A program made the translations under genes and the position numbers. From Oleiagrimonas sp963821885 (lineage in GTDB: Bacteria; Pseudomonadota; Gammaproteobacteria; Xanthomonadales; Rhodanobacteraceae): 64,000 bases of DNA. The stretch covers positions 682,001-746,000 of the forward strand of contig CAWGFN010000001.1 of assembly GCA_963821885.1 (NCBI GenBank), written 5' to 3'. Within the stretch, counting starts at the first letter, position 1. Each line of letters starts with the position of its first letter. The notes under the pieces were generated by a model. It saw only the letters and a program-made list of their open reading frames with translations, had not been told where the DNA came from and made no database searches. Shown piece after piece: positions 19,275 through 27,542 of the stretch.

Positions 19275-19853
19275 CCTGCGCCAACCACCGCCGCGAAGAT
19301 TCTCGACGCCGCCTACGCCCTGCTCGACCGCGAGGGCCCGGCGGCGCTCAGCATGCGTCGCGTGGCCGAGGCCGTGGGCATCACGCCGATGGCGATCTAC
19401 CGCCACTACCCCAACCGCGAGGCACTGCTGGAAGCCGTCGCCGAGCGCATCTTCGACGTGGTGGCCGCGGACTGGAGCCGGCGCAGCCACGAACCGGACG
19501 TGCTGGCCCGGCTGATGGCGCTGCTGGAGCCGCATCTGGACTTCGCGCTGCGCCACCCGAACCTGTTCGACCTCGCCTTCGCGGCACACCGCGCGGGGGC
19601 CCGCCGCTATCCGGAGGATTTCCTCGCCGGCCGTTCACCGACCTTCAACGTGGTCGTGGAGACGCTCGCCGAGGGCATACGCCGCGGCGTGCTCAAGCCG
19701 GACGACCCGCACGCGGTGATGATGAGCCTGACCGGCCTGCAGCACGGCCTGATCACGCTGTACCGCGCCGGCCGGTTCAGTTACGACGAACCGGAATTCC
19801 GCGACTTCTATCTGCAGGCCATGCGACGCATGATCGACGGCCTGGTGGCCTGA
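19272..19853 (+). CDS. TetR family transcriptional regulator, divergent from hutU
   Basis: 193 residues. The N-terminal TetR helix-turn-helix (about 6-52) is clear: AAKILDAAYALLDREGPAAL, then MRRVAEAVGITPMAIYRHYP. The C-terminal ligand domain is not diagnostic. The start codon sits in the right arm of a 21-base palindrome, with no ribosome site nearby and no other in-frame start, so the mRNA is probably leaderless and self-repressed. Canonical hut regulators are HutC (GntR type), so a TetR protein here is unusual. A urocanate-like inducer is a guess from position only. Confidence 0.88.
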   Translation: MPAPTTAAKILDAAYALLDREGPAALSMRRVAEAVGITPMAIYRHYPNREALLEAVAERIFDVVAADWSRRSHEPDVLARLMALLEPHLDFALRHPNLFDLAFAAHRAGARRYPEDFLAGRSPTFNVVVETLAEGIRRGVLKPDDPHAVMMSLTGLQHGLITLYRAGRFSYDEPEFRDFYLQAMRRMIDGLVA

Positions 19854-19885
19854 ACCGCATCGACTGCCTCCGGCGCGCGACCGGG

Positions 19886-22399
19886 CTACCGGTGCCGGGC
19901 CAGATAGCGCGCAGTGGCTCCGCTGTCCGAGGCCGCGACCTGCGCCGGCGTGCCCTGCGCCACCACCCGGCCGCCCTCGTCGCCGGCGCCGGGGCCCATG
20001 TCGATCACCCAGTCGCTGTCGGCGATCACGCGCAGGTCGTGCTCGACCAGGAGCACCGTGTGCCCGGCATCGACCAGCCCGTGCAACTGGCGCATCAGGC
20101 GATCGACGTCGGCCGGATGCAGGCCGGTGGTCGGCTCGTCCAGCACGTACAGGGTGTGTCCGCGCTGCTTCTTCTGCAGCTCGGTGGCCAGCTTGATGCG
20201 CTGGGCCTCGCCGCCGGACAACTCGGTGGCCGGCTGGCCCAGGCGCAGGTAGCCCAGGCCGACCTCGCGCAGGGTCGCCAGCGAGCGCGCCAGTGACGGC
20301 ACCTCGTCGCCGAAGAATGCGACCGCGTCATCGACAGTCAGATCGAGCACCTGGGCGATGTTCCTGCCGCGCCACGTGACCGCGAGGGTGTCGTCGTTGT
20401 AGCGCGCGCCATGGCAGTCCGGACACGGCGCATACACCGAGGGCAGGAACAGCAGCCCGACGGAGACGAAGCCCTCGCCCTCGCAGGTCGGGCAGCGGCC
20501 CTTGGCGACGTTGAACGAGAACCGGCCGACGTTGAACTTGCGCCGACGCGCCTCGGGCGTGGCCGCGAACAGCTTGCGCACGTGGTCGAACAGGCCGGTG
20601 TAGGTGGCCAGGTTGGAACGTGGCGTGCGGCCGATCGGCTTCTGGTCCACGCGCACCAGCCGGGTGATGGTCTCCAGCCCGGCCGTGATGCGCCCACCGG
20701 CGGGCGCCGGCGCGTCCTCGGCAGGCAGATCGTCACCATCATCATCCGCGGTGTGCGTCACGCCCAGTCCATCGGCCACCAGGTCCACCAGCGCCTGGCT
20801 GACCAGGCTGGACTTGCCGGCGCCGGACACGCCGGTGACCACGCTCATCACGCCCAGCGGAAAGCCCACCGCCAGATCGCTCACGTTGTTGCGCTCGATG
20901 CCTTCCAGCCGCAGCCAGCCGGTCGCCGCGCGGGGCTCGCGCGGGGTGTGCCCGGCGTCATCGAACAGGTAGCGCCGCGTATGCGACTCGGCGCAGTCGC
21001 GCAGGCCATCGGGTGCACCGCTGTAGAGCACGCGTCCACCCTGCTCGCCGGCATCGGGCCCGATGTCGACCAGCCAGTCGGCGGCGCGGATCACGTCCAT
21101 CTCGTGCTCGACGACGAATACCGAGTTGCCGCCGGCTTTCAGGCGCCCGAGCGCGCGCAACAGGGCCTCGGTATCGGCCGGGTGCAGGCCCGCCGAGGGT
21201 TCGTCGAGCACGTAGACCACGCCGAACAGCTGCGCGCGCAACTGCGTGGCCAGGCGCAGCCGCTGCAGCTCGCCGGGCGAAAGCGTGGGCGTGCTGCGGT
21301 CCAGCGACAGGTAACCCAGGCCCAGGTCCACCAGTGTGTCGGTGCGGGCGCGGATGTCGCGCGCCAGGCGCTGCGCGACCAGCGCCTTCTCCGGATGCTC
21401 CGCGTCCCCCGTCGCCCTGCCCTCGGCTGCCGCGCGCAGGCGTTCGCCCAACTGGCGCAACGGCAGGCGCGAGGCCTGGGCGATGTCCAGGCCGGCGAAA
21501 GTCACCGCCAGCGCCTCGCGACGCAGGCGTCCGCCACCGCAGGCCGGACATGGGCGGGCCACCATGTAGCGCGACACGCGCTTCTTGATCGCCTCGCTGG
21601 GCGAGCTGGCGAAGGTGTGCATGACGTAGGCACGCGCACTGACATAGGTGCCCTTGTAATTGCCGGCCTCGCCACGCGCGTAGCGCTCGCGCGCCTCGGC
21701 GGCCGGGACGTCGCGGAATACCGGCACGGTGGGCTGCTCGTCGGTGAACAGGATCCAGTCGCGGTCGGCCTGCGGCAGCTCGCGCCATGGCCGGTCGACG
21801 TCGTAGCCCAGCGTCATCAGGATCTCGCGGTAGTTCTTGCCCTGCCAGCCCTGCGGCCAGGCGGCAATGGCGCGCTCGCGGATGCTCAGCGAGGGGTCGG
21901 GGACCATCGAGTCCTCGGTGACGTCGAAGGTCTTGCCCAGGCCGTGGCAGTCCGGACAGGCGCCCGCGGGCGTGTTGGGCGAGAACGCATCGGACTCCAG
22001 CAACGCCTGCCCCGGCGGATAATCGCCGGCACGGGAATACAGCATGCGCAGGGCATTGGAGATCGTGGTCAGGCTGCCCACCGAGCTGCGCGCGCCGGCA
22101 CCGCCGCGGCTCTGCTGCAGGGCCACCGCCGGCGGCAGTCCATCGATAGCGTCCACGTCCGGCGCGCCGGCCTGCTCGATCAGGCGCCGCGCATACGGCG
22201 CCACCGACTCGAAGTAACGCCGCTGCGCCTCGGCGTAGATCGTGCCGAAGGCCAGCGAGGACTTGCCCGAGCCGGACACGCCGGTGAACACCACCAGCGC
22301 GTCGCGCGGCAGTTCCAGGTCCACGTTCTTTAGGTTGTGCTCGCGCGCGCCACGAACGACGACGCACTCGTGCACGGCCGGATCGGCGGCAGCCGTCAT
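19886..22399 (-). CDS. UvrA-like ABC ATPase (short UvrA2 class)
   Basis: 837 residues, about 100 shorter than housekeeping UvrA. Two ABC ATPase halves each have a Walker A (TGVSGSGKSSL and TGVSGAGKSSL) and a signature/Walker B region (LSPGELQRLRLAT with LDEPSAGLHP, and LSGGEAQRIKLAT with LDEPTTGLHP). Zinc-binding CxxC pairs are present (CPDC, CPAC, CPTC). The N-terminal domain is short, fitting the UvrA2 type that lacks the UvrB-binding insert and is linked to tolerance of drugs or DNA adducts. The start is ATG 22399 with GGAGTG upstream. Convergent with the TetR gene. Confidence 0.88.
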   Translation of the reverse strand: MTAAADPAVHECVVVRGAREHNLKNVDLELPRDALVVFTGVSGSGKSSLAFGTIYAEAQRRYFESVAPYARRLIEQAGAPDVDAIDGLPPAVALQQSRGGAGARSSVGSLTTISNALRMLYSRAGDYPPGQALLESDAFSPNTPAGACPDCHGLGKTFDVTEDSMVPDPSLSIRERAIAAWPQGWQGKNYREILMTLGYDVDRPWRELPQADRDWILFTDEQPTVPVFRDVPAAEARERYARGEAGNYKGTYVSARAYVMHTFASSPSEAIKKRVSRYMVARPCPACGGGRLRREALAVTFAGLDIAQASRLPLRQLGERLRAAAEGRATGDAEHPEKALVAQRLARDIRARTDTLVDLGLGYLSLDRSTPTLSPGELQRLRLATQLRAQLFGVVYVLDEPSAGLHPADTEALLRALGRLKAGGNSVFVVEHEMDVIRAADWLVDIGPDAGEQGGRVLYSGAPDGLRDCAESHTRRYLFDDAGHTPREPRAATGWLRLEGIERNNVSDLAVGFPLGVMSVVTGVSGAGKSSLVSQALVDLVADGLGVTHTADDDGDDLPAEDAPAPAGGRITAGLETITRLVRVDQKPIGRTPRSNLATYTGLFDHVRKLFAATPEARRRKFNVGRFSFNVAKGRCPTCEGEGFVSVGLLFLPSVYAPCPDCHGARYNDDTLAVTWRGRNIAQVLDLTVDDAVAFFGDEVPSLARSLATLREVGLGYLRLGQPATELSGGEAQRIKLATELQKKQRGHTLYVLDEPTTGLHPADVDRLMRQLHGLVDAGHTVLLVEHDLRVIADSDWVIDMGPGAGDEGGRVVAQGTPAQVAASDSGATARYLARHR

Positions 22400-22504
22400 G
22401 CAATCACTCCGGATGCGGGACGCCGCGGACGGATGCGGCATCGGCCCGGCAGTGTAACGGACGCACCGCCCGCCCACATGCGGGCATGCGACGGCCGATG
22501 GCGG

Positions 22505-22891
22505 TCAGTGCGAACTGGAGGCGTGGGCCGGTTGCCCCGTGGACGCATCCTTGTCCGCCGCCTGCGCCGCGGAACCGGCCTGCGCGCGATGCAGGTAGTC
22601 CTGGACCTGGTCGCGCTGCTGCGCGCGATAGCGATCGCGGCGCGCCTTGTCGCTACGGTCGATGCCCTGCTGGGCACTGGAACCCTGCTGGAACGCCTTG
22701 CGCGTGGTGTCGCTGGTCTGCTGACGCTGCTGCTCGCGCAGGCTGCTGCTGCGCAACTGGTCACGCACCTGGTTGGCGTTGGCCTGCGCCGTGCCCGGCG
22801 GCTGCGCATGGACCATCGCCGCGCCCAGCAGGGCCAGTGCCAGCATGGTCAGGAGTGGCGTGCGGATGGTGGCGTGTCTTGGCGTGTTCAT
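22505..22891 (-). CDS. Small Gln/Arg-rich periplasmic protein
   Basis: 128 residues. A signal peptide (TPLLTMLALALLGAAMVHAQ) is followed by a charged, glutamine-rich, probably coiled-coil mature region (QVRDQLRSSSLREQQRQQ, then RRDRYRAQQRDQVQDYL). No family recognised. It resembles the Gln-rich small protein at 47743 in general form. ATG 22891 has no ribosome site but a TATATT hexamer 7 bases upstream, so it may be leaderless. Transcribed divergently from the phosphodiesterase gene, with overlapping -10 boxes. Confidence 0.65.
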   Translation of the reverse strand: MNTPRHATIRTPLLTMLALALLGAAMVHAQPPGTAQANANQVRDQLRSSSLREQQRQQTSDTTRKAFQQGSSAQQGIDRSDKARRDRYRAQQRDQVQDYLHRAQAGSAAQAADKDASTGQPAHASSSH

Positions 22892-22898
22892 GTAGCCG

Positions 22899-22906
22899 AA
22901 TATACT
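22899..22906. promoter_or_regulatory. Overlapping divergent -10 boxes of two putative leaderless genes
   Basis: TATACT on the plus strand (22901-22906) ends exactly 7 bases before ATG 22914. TATATT on the minus strand (22904 to 22899) ends exactly 7 bases before ATG 22891. The two boxes share four base pairs, so the two genes should compete for RNA polymerase. Confidence 0.55.
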
Positions 22907-22913
22907 CCCGGGG

Positions 22914-24243
22914 ATGTCCTGCAAGCTGAACGCCATGAAATCACTGCTCCGCCTCCTGCCCCTGACCCTGCTGCTGGCCGGCTGCATCGTGCAGGCGCCG
23001 CCGGCCACGCGACCCGCGCCGCCGCCGGCCACCGTGCACAAGACCCTGCCCATGGAGCCGCCGCGGCTGGCGCACCTGCCGCCCCGCCGCCCCAGGCCGC
23101 TGCTGCTGATCTCCATCGATGCCTTCCGTGCCGACTACATCAAGCGCGGCCAGACGCCGAACCTGAGCCGCATGGCCGCCCACGGCGTGCGCGCCCGGGC
23201 CCTGCAGCCGTCCTTCCCGTCGCTGACCTTCCCCAATCACTACACCCTGGTCACCGGTCTGTACCCGGACCATCACGGCATCGTCGCCAACACCATGCGC
23301 GACCCGGCGCTGGGGCGCTTCAGACTGGCCAACCGCGCGGCGGTCGGCGATGGCCGCTGGTGGGCGGAAGGCGAGCCGATCTGGGTCACCGCCGAACGTC
23401 ACGGCCTGAGAACCGCGACCCTGTTCTGGCCCGGGTCGGCAGCCAGGATCCACGGCTATCGGCCCAACCAGTGGCTGCCGTTCGACGGCACGCATGACGC
23501 CGCGTGAACGCGTGCGCAAGGTCCTGGCCTGGCTCGACCAGCCGCCTTCCCGGCGCCCGACGTTCATCACGCTGTATTTCGACCGCGTCGACCATGCCGG
23601 CCACGAGTTCGGTCCCGGATCGCGCCAGGTCAACCAGGCCATGCACCGCATCGACGCCGCGATCGGCGAGCTGGTCGCGGGACTGAAGCAACGCGGGCTG
23701 TACCGCGACATGAACATCATCGTGGTGTCCGACCACGGCATGGCGCCCTCGTCCGCGCGCCAGACCATCGACCTGGACCGGCTGATCGACATCAAGCATG
23801 CCGACGTGGTGTCACTGGGCGAGCTGGCGACCCTCGATCCCCGGCCCGGCCATGGCCGCGAGATCCGCCATGCACTGCTGCGCCCGCACCGCCACATGCG
23901 TTGCTGGGACAAGCACCACATCCCCGCCCGCCTGCACTACGGCGGCAATCCCCGAATCGCGTCCATCGTCTGCTCGCCGCGGGCCGGCTGGATCATCACC
24001 ACCCGAGCCCGGGCCGCCGGACACCGGCATGTCCTTGGCGCGCACGGCTACGACAACGCCGATCCGTCCATGCGCGCGCTGTTCATCGCCCACGGCCCGG
24101 CCTTCCGCCACGGCGTGGTGGTGCCGGAATTCCCCAATGTCGACGTCTATCCACTGGCGATGCACCTGCTGGGCCTGAAGCCGCGCCGCAACGACGGCCA
24201 CCTCAGGGACGTACGCGACATGCTGCGGCCGGACCGGCACTGA
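22914..24243 (+). pseudogene. Alkaline phosphatase/phosphodiesterase-family lipoprotein, split by a 1-base frameshift
   Basis: Two overlapping frames (22914-23507 and 23494-24243) encode one protein of about 442 residues of the type I phosphodiesterase/nucleotide pyrophosphatase family. The first part has a lipobox (LLAGC), the metal site SIDAFRADY and the nucleophile region SLTFPNHYTLVTG. The second has FDRVDHAGHEFGP, VSDHGM and GAHGYDN, so all metal-ligand motifs survive. Dropping one C near 23493 joins them as FDG-T-MTPRERVRKV. The break is probably a sequence error, since both halves remain conserved, but it could be real. The start is ATG 22914, 7 bases after TATACT, with no ribosome site. 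Confidence 0.82.
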
Positions 24244-24268
24244 CCGGACCCCGACGGGCGACCGGCGA

Positions 24269-25786
24269 TCAGCCCAGCTGGTCGTCCGCCGGGTGGTAGA
24301 GCGGATCCTCGAGCACGTTCACCTCGATCATCTTGCGTGCCTTGTGCAGCAGTTCGGCGCAATCCGGACTCAGGTGGCGAAGGTGCAGGCGCTTGCCCGC
24401 CTTGAGGTAGCGCTCGGCCAGCGCGTCGATGGCCTCGATGGCCGAATGGTCCATGACCTTCGCCGCGCGGAATTCCACGATCACGTCCTTCGGGTCCTCG
24501 CGCGGCGTGAACAGGTCGGCGAAATTCCTGACCGAGGCGAAGAACAGCGTGCCCGACAGCTCGTAGACCTTGCAGCCATCGCGATCGATCTTGGTCGCCA
24601 CGCCGATCTGCCTGGCGTGTTCCCAGGCGAACACCAGCGCCGAGACCACCACGCCGACCACCACGGCAATGGCCAGGTCGGTGAACACCGTCACCACGGT
24701 GACCGTGACCACCACCAGGGCGTCGGCGCGCGGCACCTTGCCGAACACGCGCACGCTGCCCCACTCGAAGGTCTTTTCCGCGACCACGAACATCACGCCG
24801 ACCAGCGCCGCCAGTGGAATGCGCTCGATCAGGTCCGAGGCGAACAGGATGAAGCACAGCAGCGCGATGCCGGCGACGATGCCCGACAGGCGCCGGGTCG
24901 CGCCCGAATTCACGTTGATCATGCTCTGGCCGATCATCGCGCAGCCGCCCATGCCGCTGAACAGGCCGCTGAGCACGTTGGCCGCGCCCTGGGCCATGCA
25001 CTCGCGGTTGGGCTGGCCGCGGGTCTCGGTCATCTCGTCGATCAGGTTCAGGGTCAGCAGCGATTCGGTCAGGCCGATGATCGACAGGATCAGCGCGTAC
25101 GGGAACACGATGCGCAGGGTCTGGAGGTTCCACGGCACGTCCGGGATGTGGAACGGCGGGAACCCGCCCTTGATCGAGGCCAGGTCGCCGACCGTGCGCG
25201 TGGCGATGCCGCCGAACTGCGTCAGCAGCGCCACCGCGATGATCGCCGCCAGCGCCGAGGGCACCGCGCGGGTCAGCTTCGGCAGCAGGTAGATGATCGC
25301 CATGCTCAGGGCCACCAGCCCCAGCATCACCATGAGCGGCGTGCCGTGCAGCCAGTGCATCGCACCGTCGGCGCCCTTTTCCTTGAAGTGGCCCAGCTGC
25401 GCCATGGCGATCACGATGGCCAGGCCGTTGACGAAACCCAGCATCACCGGGTGCGGCACCATGCGGATGAACTTGCCGAACTTCAGCGCGCCGAACAGCA
25501 ATTGCAGCACGCCCAGCACCACCACGGTGGCGAACAGGTACTCGACGCCGTGGGCGACCACCAGCGAGACCATCACCACCGCCATCGAGCCGGTGGCGCC
25601 GGAGATCATGCCCGGCCGGCCACCGAACATGGCGGTGACCAGGCACAGCACGAACGCGGCATAAAGGCCGGTCAGCGGATTGACGTGCGCGACCAGGGCG
25701 AAGGCCAGCGCCTCGGGCACCAGGGCCAGGGCCACGGTCAGCCCGGAAAGCACGTTGTTGCGGATATCGGGAAACGAAAGGCTCAT
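24269..25786 (-). CDS. SulP family anion permease with STAS domain
   Basis: 505 residues. About 11 membrane segments carry SulP family signatures (VALALVPEALAFALVAHVNP near the N-terminus, then GGCAMIGQSMINVNSG), followed by a cytoplasmic STAS domain (about 385-490: YELSGTLFFASVRNF and EFRAAKVMDHSAIEAID). Family members carry sulfate, bicarbonate or other anions; the short form with a STAS domain resembles BicA-like carriers but the substrate is not determined. ATG 25786 is supported by the family N-terminus; the ribosome site is weak. Confidence 0.9.
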   Translation of the reverse strand: MSLSFPDIRNNVLSGLTVALALVPEALAFALVAHVNPLTGLYAAFVLCLVTAMFGGRPGMISGATGSMAVVMVSLVVAHGVEYLFATVVVLGVLQLLFGALKFGKFIRMVPHPVMLGFVNGLAIVIAMAQLGHFKEKGADGAMHWLHGTPLMVMLGLVALSMAIIYLLPKLTRAVPSALAAIIAVALLTQFGGIATRTVGDLASIKGGFPPFHIPDVPWNLQTLRIVFPYALILSIIGLTESLLTLNLIDEMTETRGQPNRECMAQGAANVLSGLFSGMGGCAMIGQSMINVNSGATRRLSGIVAGIALLCFILFASDLIERIPLAALVGVMFVVAEKTFEWGSVRVFGKVPRADALVVVTVTVVTVFTDLAIAVVVGVVVSALVFAWEHARQIGVATKIDRDGCKVYELSGTLFFASVRNFADLFTPREDPKDVIVEFRAAKVMDHSAIEAIDALAERYLKAGKRLHLRHLSPDCAELLHKARKMIEVNVLEDPLYHPADDQLG

Positions 25787-25822
25787 CGGGTTGGCGACAC
25801 TCGGGCAGAACGTCCCGCGCGA

Positions 25823-25875
25823 GCATGGGCGCGCAGGGACGGGTGAACATGCGAAGACCCTCCCGTGCGCCATGC
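25823..25875 (-). other. Imperfect leader hairpin upstream of the SulP gene
   Basis: On the minus strand GCATGGCGCACGGGAGGG can pair imperfectly with CCCGTCCCTGCGCGCCCATGC across a 14-base loop, about 37 bases before the SulP start. It might regulate the mRNA; there is no match to a riboswitch that I recognise. Confidence 0.3.
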
Positions 25876-25935
25876 ACGAACGACGACGGCGCCCATCGGG
25901 CACGGCATGCGGAAGGGAAGATCAGCAGGGGAAAT

Positions 25936-25953
25936 CGGTGCCTGCGGGCACCG
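25936..25953 (-). terminator. Probable terminator of hutF
   Basis: A perfect 7-base-pair GC-rich stem (CGGTGCC / GGCACCG, 4-base loop) is followed on the minus strand by ATTTCCCC, about 60 bases after the hutF stop. The T tract is short. Confidence 0.5.
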
Positions 25954-26013
25954 GGGTGGCGCTAGTGTCTCACGAGCAGCCGGCTCGGGGCAGCCCTGGT
26001 CATGCCGCGCGGA

Positions 26014-27372
26014 TCAAATCCGCTCGCCCAGTGCCTGCATGGTCTGTGCGTAGCGCTCGGCGATGCGCTCCTCGTCATGGTGGCGGAAATCGCGCACCAC
26101 CCAGGTGCCGCCGGCCATCACGTCGCGCACCAGGGGCGTATTGCCGGCGAACAGGAAGCTGTCGAGCATGCCGCGGGTGTCGCGCGCGGCCAGCAGCGGC
26201 GCATCGTCGTCGAGCACCAGCAGATCGGCGCGATGGCCGGGCAGTGCATCACCCAGGCCGGCATCGGCGGCGCGTGCGCCACCGGCCAGCGCCGCCGCCC
26301 ACAGCCGCTCGCCGACGCTGGCCCCGCGCTCGCGCGCGGCGATGTTGCGGTGACGCGACACCAGGCGTTGGCCATATTCGAGCCAGCGCAATTCCTCGAC
26401 CGGCGACACCGAGATGTGCGAATCGGAGCCGATGCCCAGGCAACCTCCGGCATCCAGCCATGCCGGCAGGGCGAACACGCCGTCGCCGAGGTTGGCCTCG
26501 GTGGTCGGACACAGACCCGCGACCGCGCCGGTGGCGGCCAGCGCGCGCACTTCGGTGGCATCCATGTGCGTGGCATGCACCAGGCACCAGCGCGCGTCGA
26601 CGGGCGCATGGTCGAGCAGCCACTGCACCGGGCGCGCATCGCGCACCGCCAGGCAGTCCTGCACCTCGCCGACCTGCTCGGCGATGTGGATATGGATGGG
26701 GCCGCCGCGCACCGGCTCGGCCGCCAGCACCGCCTCCAGGGCCGCCTCGGGCACCGCGCGCAGCGAATGCAACGCCGTGCCCACCCGCAGCATCGGATTC
26801 TCGCGCGCACGCAGGCCGTCGAGAAGATCCAGGTAGGTCTCCACGGTCATGCCGAAACGCCGCTGGCGTTCGCCCAGCGGACGCCCGTCGAAACCCCCGG
26901 TCATGTAAAGCACCGGCAGCAGGGTCATGCCGATGCCGGCTTCCTCGGCGGCTTCGATCAGCGCCTCGGACATCGCCGCGGCGTTGTCGTAGGGACGTCC
27001 GTCCGGGCGATGGTGCAGGTAGTGGAATTCGCACACGTGGGTGTAGCCGGCCTTGAGCATCTCCACGTACAGCTGCGCGGCGATCGCCCTGAGCTGGTCA
27101 GGGCCGACAAGCGCGGCAAAGGCGTACATGGTCTCGCGCCAGGTCCAGAAGCTGTCGTCGCCCGGGCCGCGGCGCTCGGTCAGGCCGGCCATGGCCCGCT
27201 GGAAGGCATGCGAATGCAGGTTGGGCATGCCCGGCAGCGCCCAGCGCGCATGTTCGGAGGGCTCCGCGGCGACCGCATCGACCCAGCGACCGTGCCCGTC
27301 CACGCCCAGGTGCGCCCCGGTGTGCCAGGCGTTGCCACGCCACAGGTGATTGATCGAGAGGGTGTCGGACAT
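26014..27372 (-). CDS. hutF: Formimidoylglutamate deiminase HutF
   Basis: 452 residues of the amidohydrolase superfamily. The metal-binding NLHSHAFQRAMAGLTERRG and IHIHIAEQ motifs, FWTWRETMY, and GLCPTTEANLGDG followed by GIGSDSHIS are characteristic of HutF. It deiminates N-formimino-L-glutamate to N-formyl-glutamate and ammonia, so this organism would use the five-step histidine pathway. HutG formylglutamate hydrolase is not in the window. ATG 27372 matches the family start; the ribosome site is weak. It is transcribed away from the ClC-hutI pair. Confidence 0.93.
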   Translation of the reverse strand: MSDTLSINHLWRGNAWHTGAHLGVDGHGRWVDAVAAEPSEHARWALPGMPNLHSHAFQRAMAGLTERRGPGDDSFWTWRETMYAFAALVGPDQLRAIAAQLYVEMLKAGYTHVCEFHYLHHRPDGRPYDNAAAMSEALIEAAEEAGIGMTLLPVLYMTGGFDGRPLGERQRRFGMTVETYLDLLDGLRARENPMLRVGTALHSLRAVPEAALEAVLAAEPVRGGPIHIHIAEQVGEVQDCLAVRDARPVQWLLDHAPVDARWCLVHATHMDATEVRALAATGAVAGLCPTTEANLGDGVFALPAWLDAGGCLGIGSDSHISVSPVEELRWLEYGQRLVSRHRNIAARERGASVGERLWAAALAGGARAADAGLGDALPGHRADLLVLDDDAPLLAARDTRGMLDSFLFAGNTPLVRDVMAGGTWVVRDFRHHDEERIAERYAQTMQALGERI

Positions 27373-27530
27373 CGGATACTCGTCAGGGTGGGGTCGGCGC
27401 TGGGCGTCACGACAGGGCGCGCGCCAGTCTGCGACAGAAAACCCCGCCGGCCAAGCGGCCGGAGCCCGCAATCCGGCACGCCAGCGAAAAATTTCCACGT
27501 GGCGGCGGGGATTTACCCCACGAGTTTTGC

Positions 27531-27536
27531 GATAAT
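27531..27536 (+). promoter_or_regulatory. Putative leaderless extended -10 promoter of the ClC-hutI pair
   Basis: TGC-GATAAT (an extended -10 form) ends six bases before ATG 27543. No Shine-Dalgarno precedes the ATG, so transcription probably starts at or next to the start codon. Confidence 0.55.
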
Positions 27537-27542
27537 GGCCGG

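Noticed and set aside
20411..22333. 640-codon plus-strand frame antisense to the UvrA2 gene
   Set aside because: Shadow of a clear ABC ATPase gene; no start signal and no recognisable domain.
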